From the NCBI GenBank assembly GCA_032622095.1, contig CP136065.1, forward strand, positions 155,379,577-155,443,576: a stretch of 64,000 nt of DNA, written 5' to 3'. A program made the position numbers and the translations under genes. The notes below the pieces were generated by a model, which saw only the letters and a program-made list of their open reading frames with translations, was not told the origin of the DNA and did not search any database. Within the stretch, counting starts at the first letter, position 1; each line of letters starts with the position of its first letter. The stretch comes from Siphonodentalium dalli (Eukaryota; Mollusca; Scaphopoda; Gadilida; Siphonodentaliidae). Shown one piece after another: positions 1 through 13,178 of the stretch.

Positions 1-300
1 TGAGTCAAAGTTGGTGATGTTTTCCCATATGTCACCTCGATTATGGATTTTATCTTCTGCAAATTAGGGGATATAGAAACTTCTCAGAAGGGGAAAAATT
101 TGTAACTAAAAATAAAGTTAATTTGAAACTATAAATACTTTCCAGAAGACAAGGCCTAAGCAGAATGATGTCCCCAGACAGTGAATTTGGTGATGCTAGC
201 CTGCTGTGCGGGGTAGAATAACTAATTTCATCCTCTGGGGACCTCATTCTGCAAATGACAGACACACTATTTGCAGGCTTGCAATCATCACCACTAGTCA
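1..300. mobile_element. Palindrome-C element, partial copy at left edge
   Basis: 'gaggtccccagag' / 'ctctggggacctcattctgc' inverted words with 'ctaaattcaccctct'-like arms, continuing past the window's left edge. The outer part 'tcgattatggattttatctt' matches the copy at 22405-22865. Short open frames here are repeat. Confidence 0.7.
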
Positions 301-604
301 TATTAAACTACAATGGTTATATGGGATTTGCCAGACCTGTTTAGTAAGGACAGATCAGCAGTTAATTTTGCATGAACATGAGACCTTCTGGTCTTGAGCA
401 AACAACGAAACATCACACTCAGCTTTTGGTAAACAAACAACAGACATTATCACAACAATGGATGATTCCACAGCCAGTCTTAGGGGGGCGGGGAATAGCT
501 GTTGCTTGAAGACAGTCGTCTGCTCAAAAACATTAATTGGCTTTACAGCCTGTGCTTATGATGGTTTATTCACAAAAACGTTCACTGTTCTTGTCTTTAA
601 CCAT

Positions 605-810
605 TTCATGGTGGGAGCTGTGCTGGTGCAGCATTATAGATCCTGTGCCAGTGCATTCTCTTATATATGCTAGTCTTCTGTAGGGAGTCTCGCATATATA
701 AGAGAATACACCGGCTTACATGGTCAAGGTAAATATGGTTATGGGATACTCGCAAATATATGAGAATGTATTAGCACAGGATTTTCCTAAAATTTCAGAA
801 AGCTCCAGTC
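605..810. mobile_element. Palindrome-B MITE cluster, copy 1
   Basis: Words 'gccagtgcattctcttatat' and 'atataagagaatacaccggc' pair as a hairpin, followed by another 'agagaatg'-like half. Outer flanks 'gggagctgtgctggtgcagc' and 'agctccagtcatggaag' recur at other copies. Confidence 0.7.
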
Positions 811-2390
811 ATGGAAGGATTAAATGTATAAATATTAACAAATGTCACCCAAAATGTAAGATACTGTTGGAGTCATGGTTAAATTACCGACATCAGCACA
901 AATTGCTAATTTAACACTGAACGTATGCACGGATATCCAATTTAGGGTGATCTAAGATGGCATAAGATTTGTCAATGCAGCCGACGACCAGTTCAGTCGC
1001 TGATTGGTAGAATATATCTGCTAATAAATATTTGATTGACAGCTGTGGAAAATTCCATTGTCTTGCATCAACAGTACTGAGACATGCATTAAATAATCAC
1101 ACAAACAATATAATTGTTATAATAAATTATGATCCTGTTCAACATATCATTGGTTAGTTTGAGATTTCTTTCAGTTTTTGACAGATATAGTAAAATAAAT
1201 TGTTGAAAATGTCAGAGGAATAACAAATGACTATATAGTTTGCATAGGGTTACTGGCATGTACTGTTGGTGTCTGTTTTGGTGGCATATGAAGAGAATGA
1301 CTGCAGAGGGTCAATTTCATTGGGAAATCACTCCACTTGACATAAAACATACAATAAATAACGTAAAATGTGCCCAGATACACGCATCTGGACACAACCC
1401 TTGTTTGAAACATCGATCTAGACAGAAATTGAAACAGGTTGGCAGTGTCAGATGACTTTAATATAACAACTTGATAAGGAATGCTCCTAATCGGAACTGA
1501 ACAAATTGGGGGTGTTTAACATTTTTCATGTTCAATAATATTTAAAAAAGATATAGAGGATCTCCAAAGAATTATGTTGCGATATAAGATTTTATGAAAC
1601 GAGTTTGATAAATTTGATCACAGCGAGTCACAGTCGAGTTTCATAAAATTTTATTATCCCAAAATAATGAGTTGAAGACCTTGTATATCAAATGAACAAA
1701 ACTAGAGCTTTATGCCTTTTTAACAAATCAAAATCCTTAACAGAAGCTTTAAAAGGCACACATTTCCATTGTTGGCTGAGATGCTTCAAAACCGTATGCG
1801 ACAGTATTGCGAGCTCGAGCTGCCGACGGAAAATATAGTCCCCCAATTTGCCTCTTTGTTTTTGTGTCTATTTTCACTAGTGCAACGAAGTTGGACAATA
1901 ATTTAACTTTAATGAACAAAGCAATCATTTTGCATTGTCTGGTGTTGTTGCCATGTGTGGCTTTACGAAATAGTATTAATCCGCCTGATTCAATGTAAAG
2001 TCATTTGTTGGCGTGCGCCCAAGTTGGCGGAAGCCCGTGCTTATTCGCCACTAGTGAGAGATAAGTAAATATCTAATGACTTTTTTAATGATATAATAGG
2101 GGTTTCATGTGATGTATATAATTCACATGGGGATGGTGATGTTGGCCCAAACGCGCTGGGGTCAAACTTTTTCAAAATGTCTTTTGTAACAAAGAGAAAA
2201 CTCAACTAATCACATGTGCAGGATGCATATTTATCCATGTTTGTCAGGCCTCCAGATATCCATATTAGCAAAAGTTTTTTTTTCACCTGGCTTGTGTTTT
2301 CGGGTAACTTTACAGAAATATAAATGTTGATTGTTACATTATCCAAATATGTAAACAATATCTACAGCTGGAGTACCATTCTGTCCATGA

Positions 2391-2560
2391 TTTAAAGCCA
2401 CATGGTGATTGGCGCTCCAAAACACACCTAATTATATTCTCTTTGGAATTTCTGCCGGCATCAAAATAGGTTCTATAAATACCTGAAATACCTTCTACAA
2501 ACATTCTAATACCTTTCTAAAAATACGACTTCCAGCACAATGTTCAGGTCCGAACTCTTG
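2391..2560. repeat. Dispersed repeat shared with 15118-15330
   Basis: 'aaagccacatggtgattggc', 'gctccaaaa', 'ccggcatcaaaataggt' recur in the same order at 15118-15330. No coding sense. Confidence 0.65.
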
Positions 2561-3277
2561 TTATGCCAGTTGTATTCATTGAAATTCTGGAATCAGAAAC
2601 GGAACAATGCGGGACTGTCCAGAAAACTTATATTGCGTTATCTTAACTGGAAAGTATTTATTAATATATAACTTCAAGCACTGGTTTCTCTTCATTTTAA
2701 TCAGCACAATTATGTAGTACCATAGAAATTGCATAGTGATGACAGCTCTAGATTTTCATCCTGTGGTATACCGGTGATAACAAAATTTTAATGGGCACAA
2801 AAGAGACAATCTCAAATCTACCGAAAAATATAAGAACCCAAACTCGTTTTAATCAGAAATCTTCCAAGCAGGTATGTAATTGAGATACCTCGTAACAATT
2901 TATTTATACATAATTTTGGGGTTCGAACGAGCCATGTCTATTTTTGCCATTGACATATAACTTTGGTGTAGATTGAAAATTAATTGAGGTACAAAGAAGA
3001 CATAAGATCATAACTTCCCAAAAAATTTGGTACAAGCTGTTTTTGATTCGCGACTTTTTCATTTTTAGGTAAAATGTTGGCCAACTGAAAACTGCAGGCC
3101 TGCTTTTTAATAGGGCGTATGTCCTAGAGGCCATATAATTGTCCAGCATAGCAGAAACTTTAACATGATATTAATAAGATCTTTATATGTGCAGATTAAT
3201 CAGATCCATCTGTTATGGCTTTCACCACCATCATGGAGACTTATAACGTAATGTGCTGAGAATAGGACCACATTATT

Positions 3278-3391
3278 CTATGCGTTTGAGGTAGACCTCT
3301 GAGATGGCAACTCTCCAACGAAGTCTGTTGGATACAAACCAGTTGTTCCATCTGCTAGCATTCCCATACTCCAGCCAGGTAAGTCAGGAAC
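3278..3391 (-). CDS. SH3 gene exon 12: second half of SH3 domain 4 and stop
   Basis: 114 nt of coding sequence, phase 0; acceptor TTCATTTCAG. It reads VPDLPGWSMGMLADGTTGLY, then PTDFVGEL and a short tail ending STSNA before TAG at 3280-3278. It completes SH3-4: Trp in PGWSMG, and GLYPTDFV matching the G-x-x-P-x-x-Y/F-V close. The intron splits the domain between the RT loop and the n-Src loop. A variant polyadenylation hexamer (ATTAAA on the minus strand) is at 3106-3111, and AATAAA at 2898-2903; which one is used is unknown. Confidence 0.87.
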   Translation of the reverse strand, partial: VPDLPGWSMGMLADGTTGLYPTDFVGELPSQRSTSNA

Positions 3392-6300
3392 CTGAAATGA
3401 ATGTGAAGCAACAGTATTAATGAAAGTGTCAATGACACTGTAGTTCAACATGGCTGGGGGGTAATTTCATGTGTTGCAGTCAATGGAGCGATTAGGAATG
3501 TGTTAAAATGTCAAAGTAATACTTGATGTCAACATGAAGAGATATATATGAAGTAAAATCCAAGATGGCTGCTGATGGCCATGTTTTCCAATAAAATAAA
3601 AAAAAAAATTATTGCTCCCATCTATTGGGCACCCCAAAAATAAATATGAAGTTTGGTGACGATTGGATGATGGATGTGGTCTGTAGAGTGTGCCAAAGGA
3701 TTTTGTCATGCAAAAACAATTCTCCAATAAATGTGGGCTGCAGGGTTTGCCTATGGATTCAAATTTGAAATCCAAGATGTCTGCTTGCAGCCATGTTCTT
3801 TAAAATTTCGGAAAAAAATTGATGGCTCCCATCAGATGAGGGAGGTGGTCTGTAGGGTGTGCCGATGGATTTGGTCATACAAAGAGTGAACATGTTGTTT
3901 TTGTTGAGTTACCGACGTGTTATTGTGTGCAAGTTTCATCGGTTTTGTATTGAAAAGTGTATTATTTTCAATGGAGGGGGAATAACTCTATATCTTAAAG
4001 ATGGAGTTATTCCTCTTCCATTGAAAATAGAGTTTTAGTTTGAATTCTGTTGCGTTCTGGGGGCCATAACGGGGGGGAATCTTTCAATGATTTCAGCTGT
4101 TTTCTATTTCCTATGGGCATCTTCTGAGACACAGACATTTTAAATGATGACGAATTATAGTATTTTAATCATATTTTATGTCATAGATTGTTATTAAAAC
4201 CGTATCTATAAAAAAATAAATGGGCCTTTAATTTGTCAAAATGTTCTGAGTATGATTTTTACTGACTAAAAGGTAGATTATCTCTTCCGCAACATGATCT
4301 ATATAGTTTCCTGGGTATGAAATAATAAATACAAATCGAAGACCCCTGTCTGGAAATGCGTCTATCAATTAATATTGATTTTGTTTGGAATTTTTTTTTT
4401 ATAAAATAACTCTGTGCCAAATAATGGTCCCTGATATTCACGACCGTCTTTTTTATTTGCGTTTTGTAGTTATTTTCAGTTATTTTAATCATTAAAAATA
4501 AGCATATGCCACACTCTATGTCTTATCTACTTGATTCGCTCATAATATTACAATAGATACAATCAATCGGAGACATTTTGCAGATCGCATTCGTTTGGAG
4601 CACCATGCTGGAGGCTTCTATCTAGAAGTTCTATTTATAGAACAAAGAAGTGTCCCATTAATTGAATAAAATAGTATCAAAATAAAGCCTCAAAACCTTA
4701 GCCTCTTCACTGCTAAAGGGCAGCATGATGTGTGCTGGGCCATCGATGTTATGACAATTTTCCTATGGAAAAATATAAAGAGAATATCATGAAAACCCTA
4801 AAACTGGTACTGATGAAAGGCTATAATCATTCACAATCCTGGAACATCATAAACTTTTTGAAACTGAGATACAATGGTTCCAATGTACCAATCTATGAGC
4901 TCCAGTTATGAATACTGTCGGACTACTGCTATGCTGAAGTAGGTCCATACTCTTCCATGACTGGAGCTTCCTGAATTTTTGCGAAAACCCTGTGCCAATT
5001 CATTCTCTTATACATCTTATCCCATATCGAGCCTAACATATATACGAGAATGCATTGGCATAACAATATTTACCTTGACATTGTAAGCCAGTGGATTCTC
5101 TTATGTGGGGTGCCCTATGGGAGACTCGCATATATAATTAAGAGAATGCACTGGCACAGGGTATTTGAAGCTGCACCAGCACAGCTCCCGTCATGAGAGG
5201 TTTAATATAGGGGAAAAACTATTTAAGGCTTCTACATACCTGAGAGATCTCTTTGATAAAGCTGCCTTCATCGAATGACAGTTCATCTTCCCTGCTAGCA
5301 GTGTAGGAATATGTTGCCTGTCTTAACAAGGATGACTTCTTTGGGCTGAAAGCAGAAACACTCCACATTCAGTGATTCTTTATCAGCCACAGTCTCTTAT
5401 TACTTAAGACCCTGCCCAAAAGACTGCTGGTCTGACAGTAACTGTTGGTTTTTGTACAACCTAATCTATAATTCATCTCAAAGTAAACAATATTGCACAT
5501 TCTAAATTAAAATCTATATATAACATCTTACAGAACAATTTGTCTCCAGAAATGATGTCATGTGAGATCTATATATTAGGCAAGGCGCTAATATATTTTG
5601 ATATTGCTCAGCCTCACATGACACCATAGCTGGCAACTTAGGATCCTGGAACGAACTTTTTGATCATGCTTGCCAGCGTGCCTGGTGAGATCCTACTGAA
5701 ATGAAATTGACATCTAGTATCGACCTAATATTGATTATCCCACATGGACATGTAATATTGTCTGTCAATTAAAGTGAAATATCCTGTATAAAGATAAGTA
5801 TTCCGATTGGAACATCTCACAGGCAGGCATAATTAATATAGAATATGTAGCTAGTGCCATCGCTTAAAGGTACTCAATCCGATTAGACACTCCTAAATTA
5901 CTATTTCTTTGGCTTTGGGGGTAAAAAATATATTATTCGAGTTGAGGAACCCATCCTTCAAAGCTCAGAGTGATCAGATATCGATTTTTGAAATGTGTTA
6001 ATTTTTGGAGATGTGGGCCTCTTCCATGTCTCAAACGGACAAATTACAAACAAATTGCGGATTGTTAACAATAATCACTTTATTTTAGAGTTATCCACCT
6101 TACACCCGCAATTTTAGTACCTTTAAACTGCTTATGTCCACAATGGGAAATTGAGCATCTATTGGGCAAGGCTCGGCTCAGTCTGATTGATGCCAAATCC
6201 ACCGAGCGGACATAAACAGTTTAAGCGACAGCATTAGCTACATATTTGATATATGCATCACACAAAACTTATCCTTTGTAAAGGAAAAGTATCATTTTCC

Positions 6301-9300
6301 GAAAGCTTTCCTTCATTTCTTCGTCAATGCCCATGCATTTGCGAGTCCATGGAAGCTAATTAGTATTCATGACATGGGCGAACTGGAGAGTGGAAGAAAA
6401 ATAGATAGTTATTTGGTTCTTTGATACTCTGAAATTTTCCTTGTTCCAATACTGTAAATTTTGGTGTATAAGTCGCATGCGTGTATAAGTCGCACCCATA
6501 TTTTTCACTCCAAAACACTCCCTTTTACCAGTTATCGGTGTATAAGGTGCACCTACTTTCGGCGGTCGAGTTGGCGGCGGATCGTCGGGTAAGCGAAGTA
6601 ACTGTGCCTCCCAAATGTTTTTTATATTAAAGAATGTTCAGAAAATCTTTACAAGTTTTGCTTATTATTCATCCTGTGAATAGTGGTGCAAGTGTCTGTT
6701 CTTAAACATAAAACATTGGGGCAAAATATAGGTGAATATTACAATAAATATTCGTTCGATTTGGGGGATTCCAGAAAAGTAGAGTTATTCCTCTTGTTCA
6801 ACTGCATGTATGTGCGTTCTCTGGATTCATCTAAATCCTCTTGGGTGGTAAAGATTACCAACAAACATTGTATTATTATTCAAATAAATGTATGTCTAAT
6901 AAACTTAATTTTGACACCCCCCCCCCCCCCATAATATGTAGCATTGGCATTTTTATAACTGCATAAGCATCATACTAAGTACATCTGCTCATAAAAAAGA
7001 CTTGAATACTTAATGAACTGTATTAACGCGTCACAACATAAACCTTGCACACATGTTCGCAGAGATCAAAGAAGCCGAAATTTAAATCGCTGACGTCCAA
7101 TAAAAAAATGGGTGAATTATAGCCACACTGTTATTTTAGTCCGTGTCACACTGCCTGACTATTAATCAGCTCACGTGCCTTGCATAACAATACAGTGTTG
7201 GTTGTTTGATAGACACATCGATGGGTATTCATTCACTGTAATAGTTTGTCAAAACAAATATGCAATCATGTTTACTTTATTTCAATGGGCCTAATTAAAT
7301 ATATATAATCACACAGCTGTTAAATAACACTAAATCGGACAGCACAAAGCACATGCCAAATAAAGAGAGCAGAATGCGTCCATTTCTTTTGCTGGTAAAA
7401 CGTAAGATGAGTCCATTTTGTACTTTCGTTTTCGATCAAATCCGTTGTACTTCATGTGCATTTTTACTTAGTTTGACCTTAAGTTTTTGCTTCTTAAATT
7501 TGAATAAATGGTGTAATGTGTCCATTTCTTTTAGAGGTGAAACCGTAAGACGAGTCCATTTTGTTCGTAAGGTGAGTCCATTTTGTTGTTTATTCAGAAT
7601 TTGTACTTTCGGTTTCGCACATATCCGGTTATATCACACTTTCTTTCCAGGATTTTGGGAATAAAAGTTAATAATAGTGAAGAGTAAGATAATTGTGTTC
7701 AATATTTTAATTCAAAGAATATTATCCTTCTTATGGAGAGTTTTTGTGGCTGAATCTCCGCTGATATTTGCTTTGAATATCCCTTTGTCTTCGCGACATG
7801 TGTGTACTTACCGGTCGTGGCTCAAACTCCCCAAAAATGAGTCAAGATTTCACCCCCATTTTGAGTTATAAGGCACACCAATATTCTGGGCTATATATTC
7901 AGGTAAAAAAGATGCGACTTATACACCGAAATTTACGGTACTTTATAGATGTTTCAGAACAAATAACATTTATTGTTTTTCACATTTTGTATCAATTGCT
8001 GTGAAATAGGGACGAGAATACATTCCAAATCACAATCACGTAATTTAGGTCAGCTTATGTGACCTAGTTACCTGCGCAATTTGCATACATAAGTTATGTC
8101 ATGAAAGTAGGACTAACCTAATAAAGCTACATTGACGTAATAAAGCTACGTTGATGTAATAAACTTAATGCTTATCGAGCAGGCTTTATGTAGGCAATAG
8201 ACTAGTTACCTTGTATGAAACAGGAGAGACAGGAGTGAAACTGCTATTCTCTGATTGAAACACATTGTTCTGTGTTAAATTAGTAGTCCGTACTGATGAA
8301 ACTGGTGCCGAGTCCCATTTAGAATCAAATGAAGTTTTACGCACAGCTGGTGCTGCATCCCATTTAGAATCGAATGAAGTTTTACGCACAGCTGGTGCTG
8401 CATCCCATTTAGAATCGAATGAAGATTTATCCACAACAGGCACTGCGTCCCACTTTGCATCAAGAGCTGACTTGTTTATGTTACTCCCATCTGAATTTAA
8501 ATTCTGTATACTTAATGGCTGGCTTTCGGCACCGCTACTGGGAGTCTGGCTTTGTTTCATTGGTGGATAAGACATCAGAGGAATGCTTTTCTGTGATTGG
8601 ATGAGAGGTGGTTTGTTAACTATAGATCGGTCAGGTCTCGGATGGAGGCGCATTGCTGATTCTTTCAGAATAGGTATATTCGGATCAACGGTGGGTGCAG
8701 CACTCAGTCTTTTTGGGGTACTCCAGAAACTTGAAGCTGTGACAGGAGCTATGGAGGTCCTTTGAGTCGGTACCGGAGGTGGTTGAGTAGGATAAGGTTT
8801 CTTATTAGCATTATAGGGTGGTTGACTGCTTGGAGGTGCTGGTCTGTATTTACTCGGAGGCGGAGGATGATAATTACTTGGTGGAGGCGGCGGTTTAAAA
8901 TCATCTAATTGCTTCGCGACCTGACCAGGCTTCTTATTAAACTTAGTATCCACTGACTGCTTATCTATATTAGTCCGCTTTGGAATAGGAGGCTGAGACT
9001 GCGATGACATTGGCATACTTTGCACAGATGCAGCAGCCATACTTTTCCTTTTAACTGCTTGTGGTTCAGGTGGCTTAGAACTTTTAGAACTTTTAAGATT
9101 TGAACTATGAACAGCGTCGCAAGCTCGTGGCGGGATAGGAGGCAAAGGCCTTGAAGGTCTATCACTTATGTTATTGGCTACAATTTTTTGCCTGGATACT
9201 TTAACCACATTTGGTGTCACCCATCTCGGTGGTAGATAAGGCTTCGGTATAGGACCTTTCGCGTTAGTGTCTGACGTACTCTCAGGTCTCGAATCCGGAG

Positions 9301-10948
9301 TTACACTTCTGCTTTGAGACGATTCACTATTAGTGTCTAATGTAAGAGATTTCGGTGGAGAAGGTGCCTTCCTAGCAGGTCTCAATGATCGTTCGCTAAC
9401 ACTTGTCGACCTCCCAGTAATACCAGATAGCTCGGATTCGGCTGCAGAAATTACTGATGCGGTAGGACTGGGAGTCCGAATGCTGACTGGAGGGACGGGT
9501 GCCTTTCGTGCAGGTTTTATATCCTTATGAGAAGCACTTTCACTTATACTATCAGATCTGAAACTTTGAACTTCATCAGCTGTGGAGTATGCACTATCCT
9601 TAGATACTGTAGTGTCTGCCGAATTCTGGGACAAACTGTCCTGTGGCAGTGTGGAGTCTCGTTTAGATCTTATTAACTGTAAAACAAAATAATCTTAGCA
9701 GTAATGAATGAGAGAAAATATTATGAGTGGTTTACCGAGAAAATAAATCGGTTACAGTTTTTCACCGACTGATTCTTGGCCAACCCAATGCTCGGTTTTC
9801 GGGAACGCTTTTTTTCAACATATTGTAATCATATTAATATCAGCTACTTTGATATGGACTGTGTTGGTTTTCATGGCTATTGTGTTCTTATATGGTGTGA
9901 AAACATTTTTATTTATTACTGAAAACAGCGTATAAAAAACCCAGTTTGATGTTACTCTTAATTACATGGTTTAACTCTTTTGATGCCATGCAGCACCACA
10001 TACAAACCCCCCAGTGCCAAGCATTATGTAAAAGTATACATCGATTGTGTGTGTATACGGTTCATGTGATATCTCAGATATGCTTGGATATAATTTGTTC
10101 AAACTTCACAAATGATTGGACATATGGACAGGGATTGTGCTGCCACTTGCCAAATTTGCCAATGGAAACCATTATTTTCATTTGGCAAAAAACTAAATTA
10201 ATTCGGCAAAAGAATTAGCAAGTGGGTTTTTAATTAAGGGATGTCATAAGTCTAGTCATAAAACGTCATCGAAAGAGGGTTATTTGTTACGTGTAAAGAC
10301 TTACAGACAATACAAATGTAACCCAATCAAGAAATCTATCAACTTAGCGCGGTCAGCAGTGATAAGCTGAAAGTTATATGTAAACATCCCTGGTATGAGT
10401 AACGTGTGACATGCTCTCAATGAAGATAACGTCACTTAACAGCAAAAGGTAATTATTCAAATGTTTTTACATTTAACCCCCCCCCCCCTTTGTTTGGATT
10501 ATGGACGCATGCAGTCATTGTAACAGGGCATATCAATGGCGACATTCTATACCACCTAGTTATGATGCCGGCGTTTTATGACCAGCGAGGTAAAAGACAA
10601 TAGGTTAATCATCCGAATATGAAATGGTGACAGATTAATTTGTGGCTCGTTATTGCCAATAAGGATGAAGGGTGATATAATATGTATGCTTTGGGGACAG
10701 ATACAGTAATGCCCTAATTAATCGACTCCTTTAACCACAGCAGAATTATGGGTAACTTTTCAGGATTTAGTTGGAAATATGGCTTTCCGAAGCCATATTT
10801 CCCTCTAAATCCTGAAAAGTTTCCCATAATTCTGCTGTGGCTAAGGAGTCGATTAATTAGGGCATTACTGTACTTGTAGTTTGATGTTATCATCAGTTGA
10901 CATAATGTGATGAAACTGATCCGACCCTCTATAGAACCAACTCTGAAT

Positions 10949-10983
<35 letters not shown>

Positions 10984-13144
10984 CCACATGACCATGTCCA
11001 TCACCACGCTGCAGACCTGCTTGTATATATCTATTATATATTTTGAAAGATCTATGTGTGTGTGTGTGTATCTGAACTCAAAAACGACCGACCTGATTTC
11101 GATGAAACTTGGTACGTGGGGGTATTTTCGGCCGGGGGTTAACATAGGCCTATTGATTTGCCCGTGCGACGTGACCTTGAAATCGGGTCATTTCAAGGTC
11201 AAACGCCCGAATATCACGGGATTTCGATGAAACTTGGTATGTCATGGTAATTTCTTATGGCGAGTCTCATAAGCATATTCATTTGCCCGTGCGACGTGAC
11301 TTTGACCTTGAAATCGGGTAACTTCAAGGTCAAATCGCCAATTTTGATGGGATTTCGACGAAATTTGATACGTGGGGTTACTTTTGTCCACTGATTGTTT
11401 TGGACGGGGTCAAATCGTGACCCTGACCTGACCTTGACCTTCAAAATGATCAATTCAAGGTCAAATCGGGGTAAAACCGGATGGATTTCGACGGGCACGT
11501 TTGTCGGGTACTTTTGTCCGGGCAGTGTTTTGGACTGGTCAAATCGTGACCCCACTTGACCTTCAAAATGGACAATTCAAGGTCAAAGACCGGACGAAGT
11601 CGGGTCACCTTCTAGTATATATATATAATTGAATTTATGTGGATTTATGCAGAGATGTAACATTTTATTTGTCGTATCTCCTACATATCCTTGTGTTATG
11701 TTCAGATAGCAATACCCCATGGCCTCTTTAGGCAAGAATTTGCCACTTTCACCACCCCATAGAGTTCTCATGGGCTTGGTGGCCATTTTTAATATTCCCC
11801 CCGCATGTCTGCATTTCAGATATATCCAGACTTACAGTAATGCTCTAATTAATCGACTCCTTAAATATGGCTAGTTGCCATTCAACAAGCCATATTCCGA
11901 CTAAATCCTGAAAAGTTACCCATAATTCTGCTGTGGTTAAGGAGTCGATTAATTAGAGCATTACGGTACAATGGAACAAATGACTAATGTAAATATTGTT
12001 TTCAGTAGCTTTATGCATTTTGCTTCAATCTTGGTAATATGTGTTGGTAGTTAATCAGCACATGAGATACCATAACTTCTTATAACCACCATTAATGGCG
12101 AGACCAAAGTAATAAGCTTGCTTTATATGATATGACTCCACAAACTATCCACCCCAGAAATTGTTTTCCAGCAATTGTGAGTAATCATAAACCCTCCCAC
12201 CTCCCCTAGCTAAACAAAGCTATATAATCAGGTAAACCCTTGCCAGTCATATCTTGGAATCATCACTTTATTCTATTACAGTAAATTATAGCATTCAAAT
12301 ATACAATAGAACTCAATCAATCTGATGCTGCACATCAGGAACAAAACTTACACCAACTATAAATACTTGCACATTATTCTGGCTTTGACTGTATCAACCC
12401 GACTTCACAGAATGCAATGACCTTGATACCGTATCACCACAATATTGTCTGTTTACATAAAGTCCATCGATAGAAAATATAAAACCGGGTGTGCCCGTCT
12501 TCACAGAATTACACAGCCTAGACCAGGGATATCCTCTAATTTAGTAAATTTGAGTGATTGGCGTCATATGGATAATTCACATACATGCGCATTTGGCATT
12601 TGGTTTGGAAATAGTCAAATCATATATGGCACAAAAACCGAGATTAACTTTCAAATCTGGCCATCACTAAGAGCCAATACTAGTATTATCATTTACAATA
12701 TTTAATAGTGTGGAAAAAATCCCGAATAGGCTGCTATTGGCACAATTATTGGAAGTGTCATTAGGGTAAACCTTTAACCCTTTCAATGCCAGGTCCGATT
12801 TTTGTATCAACCCATATACCCTGTGCCAATGCATTCTCTTATATATGCGAGTCGACCATAGGTTGCCTCGCATATATAAGAGAATGCATTGGCCTACAAT
12901 TTTTCATCATTTGTTATTATTTTTTACAATTTTAATAATTTTTTTCTTATATTCTTTAACAGACTTATTTTGTAGGTTTAGTGCCAGGAAATCTAACATT
13001 TTTCATGGGCATAAAAATTATTAGTATGAATACTTGGTGATAGTTTTGAGTTATAACATGCCCCTAAGGTTTTAACCAGTTTGTTTTTAAATTCGTCAAA
13101 AAAAATTCAACCAAAAAAAATCTTTAAAAAAAAAAACAAAAAAA

Positions 13145-13178
<34 letters not shown>

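Larger units (their letters stand above)
301..3277. other. 3' flank of the SH3 gene: no gene seen
   Basis: Apart from the palindrome-B cluster (605-810) and the repeat at 2391-2560, this is unremarkable AT-rich DNA. Open frames such as those at 1240-1455 and 2904-3149 have no recognisable content. Part of 2890-3277 should be the gene's 3' UTR. Confidence 0.6.
5346..8209 (-). other. Intron 10 region (may hide a small exon)
   Basis: Holds palindrome D copy 1 and the 1.5-kb inverted-repeat element. Splice phases say a 3n+2 exon should be here. The best acceptor on the minus strand (ATTTCATTTCAG near 5696) is followed at once by TAG, so I do not call an exon. Confidence 0.5.

Noticed and set aside
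5620-5697. Candidate missing exon after acceptor ATTTCATTTCAG
   Set aside because: In the needed phase it starts with TAG; using the next AG gives an open 75-nt exon, but its length is a multiple of three and does not cure the phase gap, and the only donor that would is weak.
7690-7860. Candidate missing exon with donor CCG|GTAAGT near 7795 (minus strand)
   Set aside because: It lies inside the inverted-repeat transposon and no acceptor gives an open phase-0 exon of the right length.
8265-8570. Plus-strand open frame with tandem SHLESNEVLRTAGAA repeats
   Set aside because: It is the antisense shadow of the KWDA repeats in exon 10, whose frame is open for 489 codons with splice sites and Pro-rich SH3 motifs.
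10714-11145. Minus-strand frame of 143 codons with a proline run
   Set aside because: It consists of palindrome A, the poly-G tract read as Pro, and the start of a Helitron.
11214-11555. Minus-strand frame of 113 codons
   Set aside because: It lies entirely within the Helitron; the repeated DFKVKV-like units come from its 'aaggtcaa' blocks.
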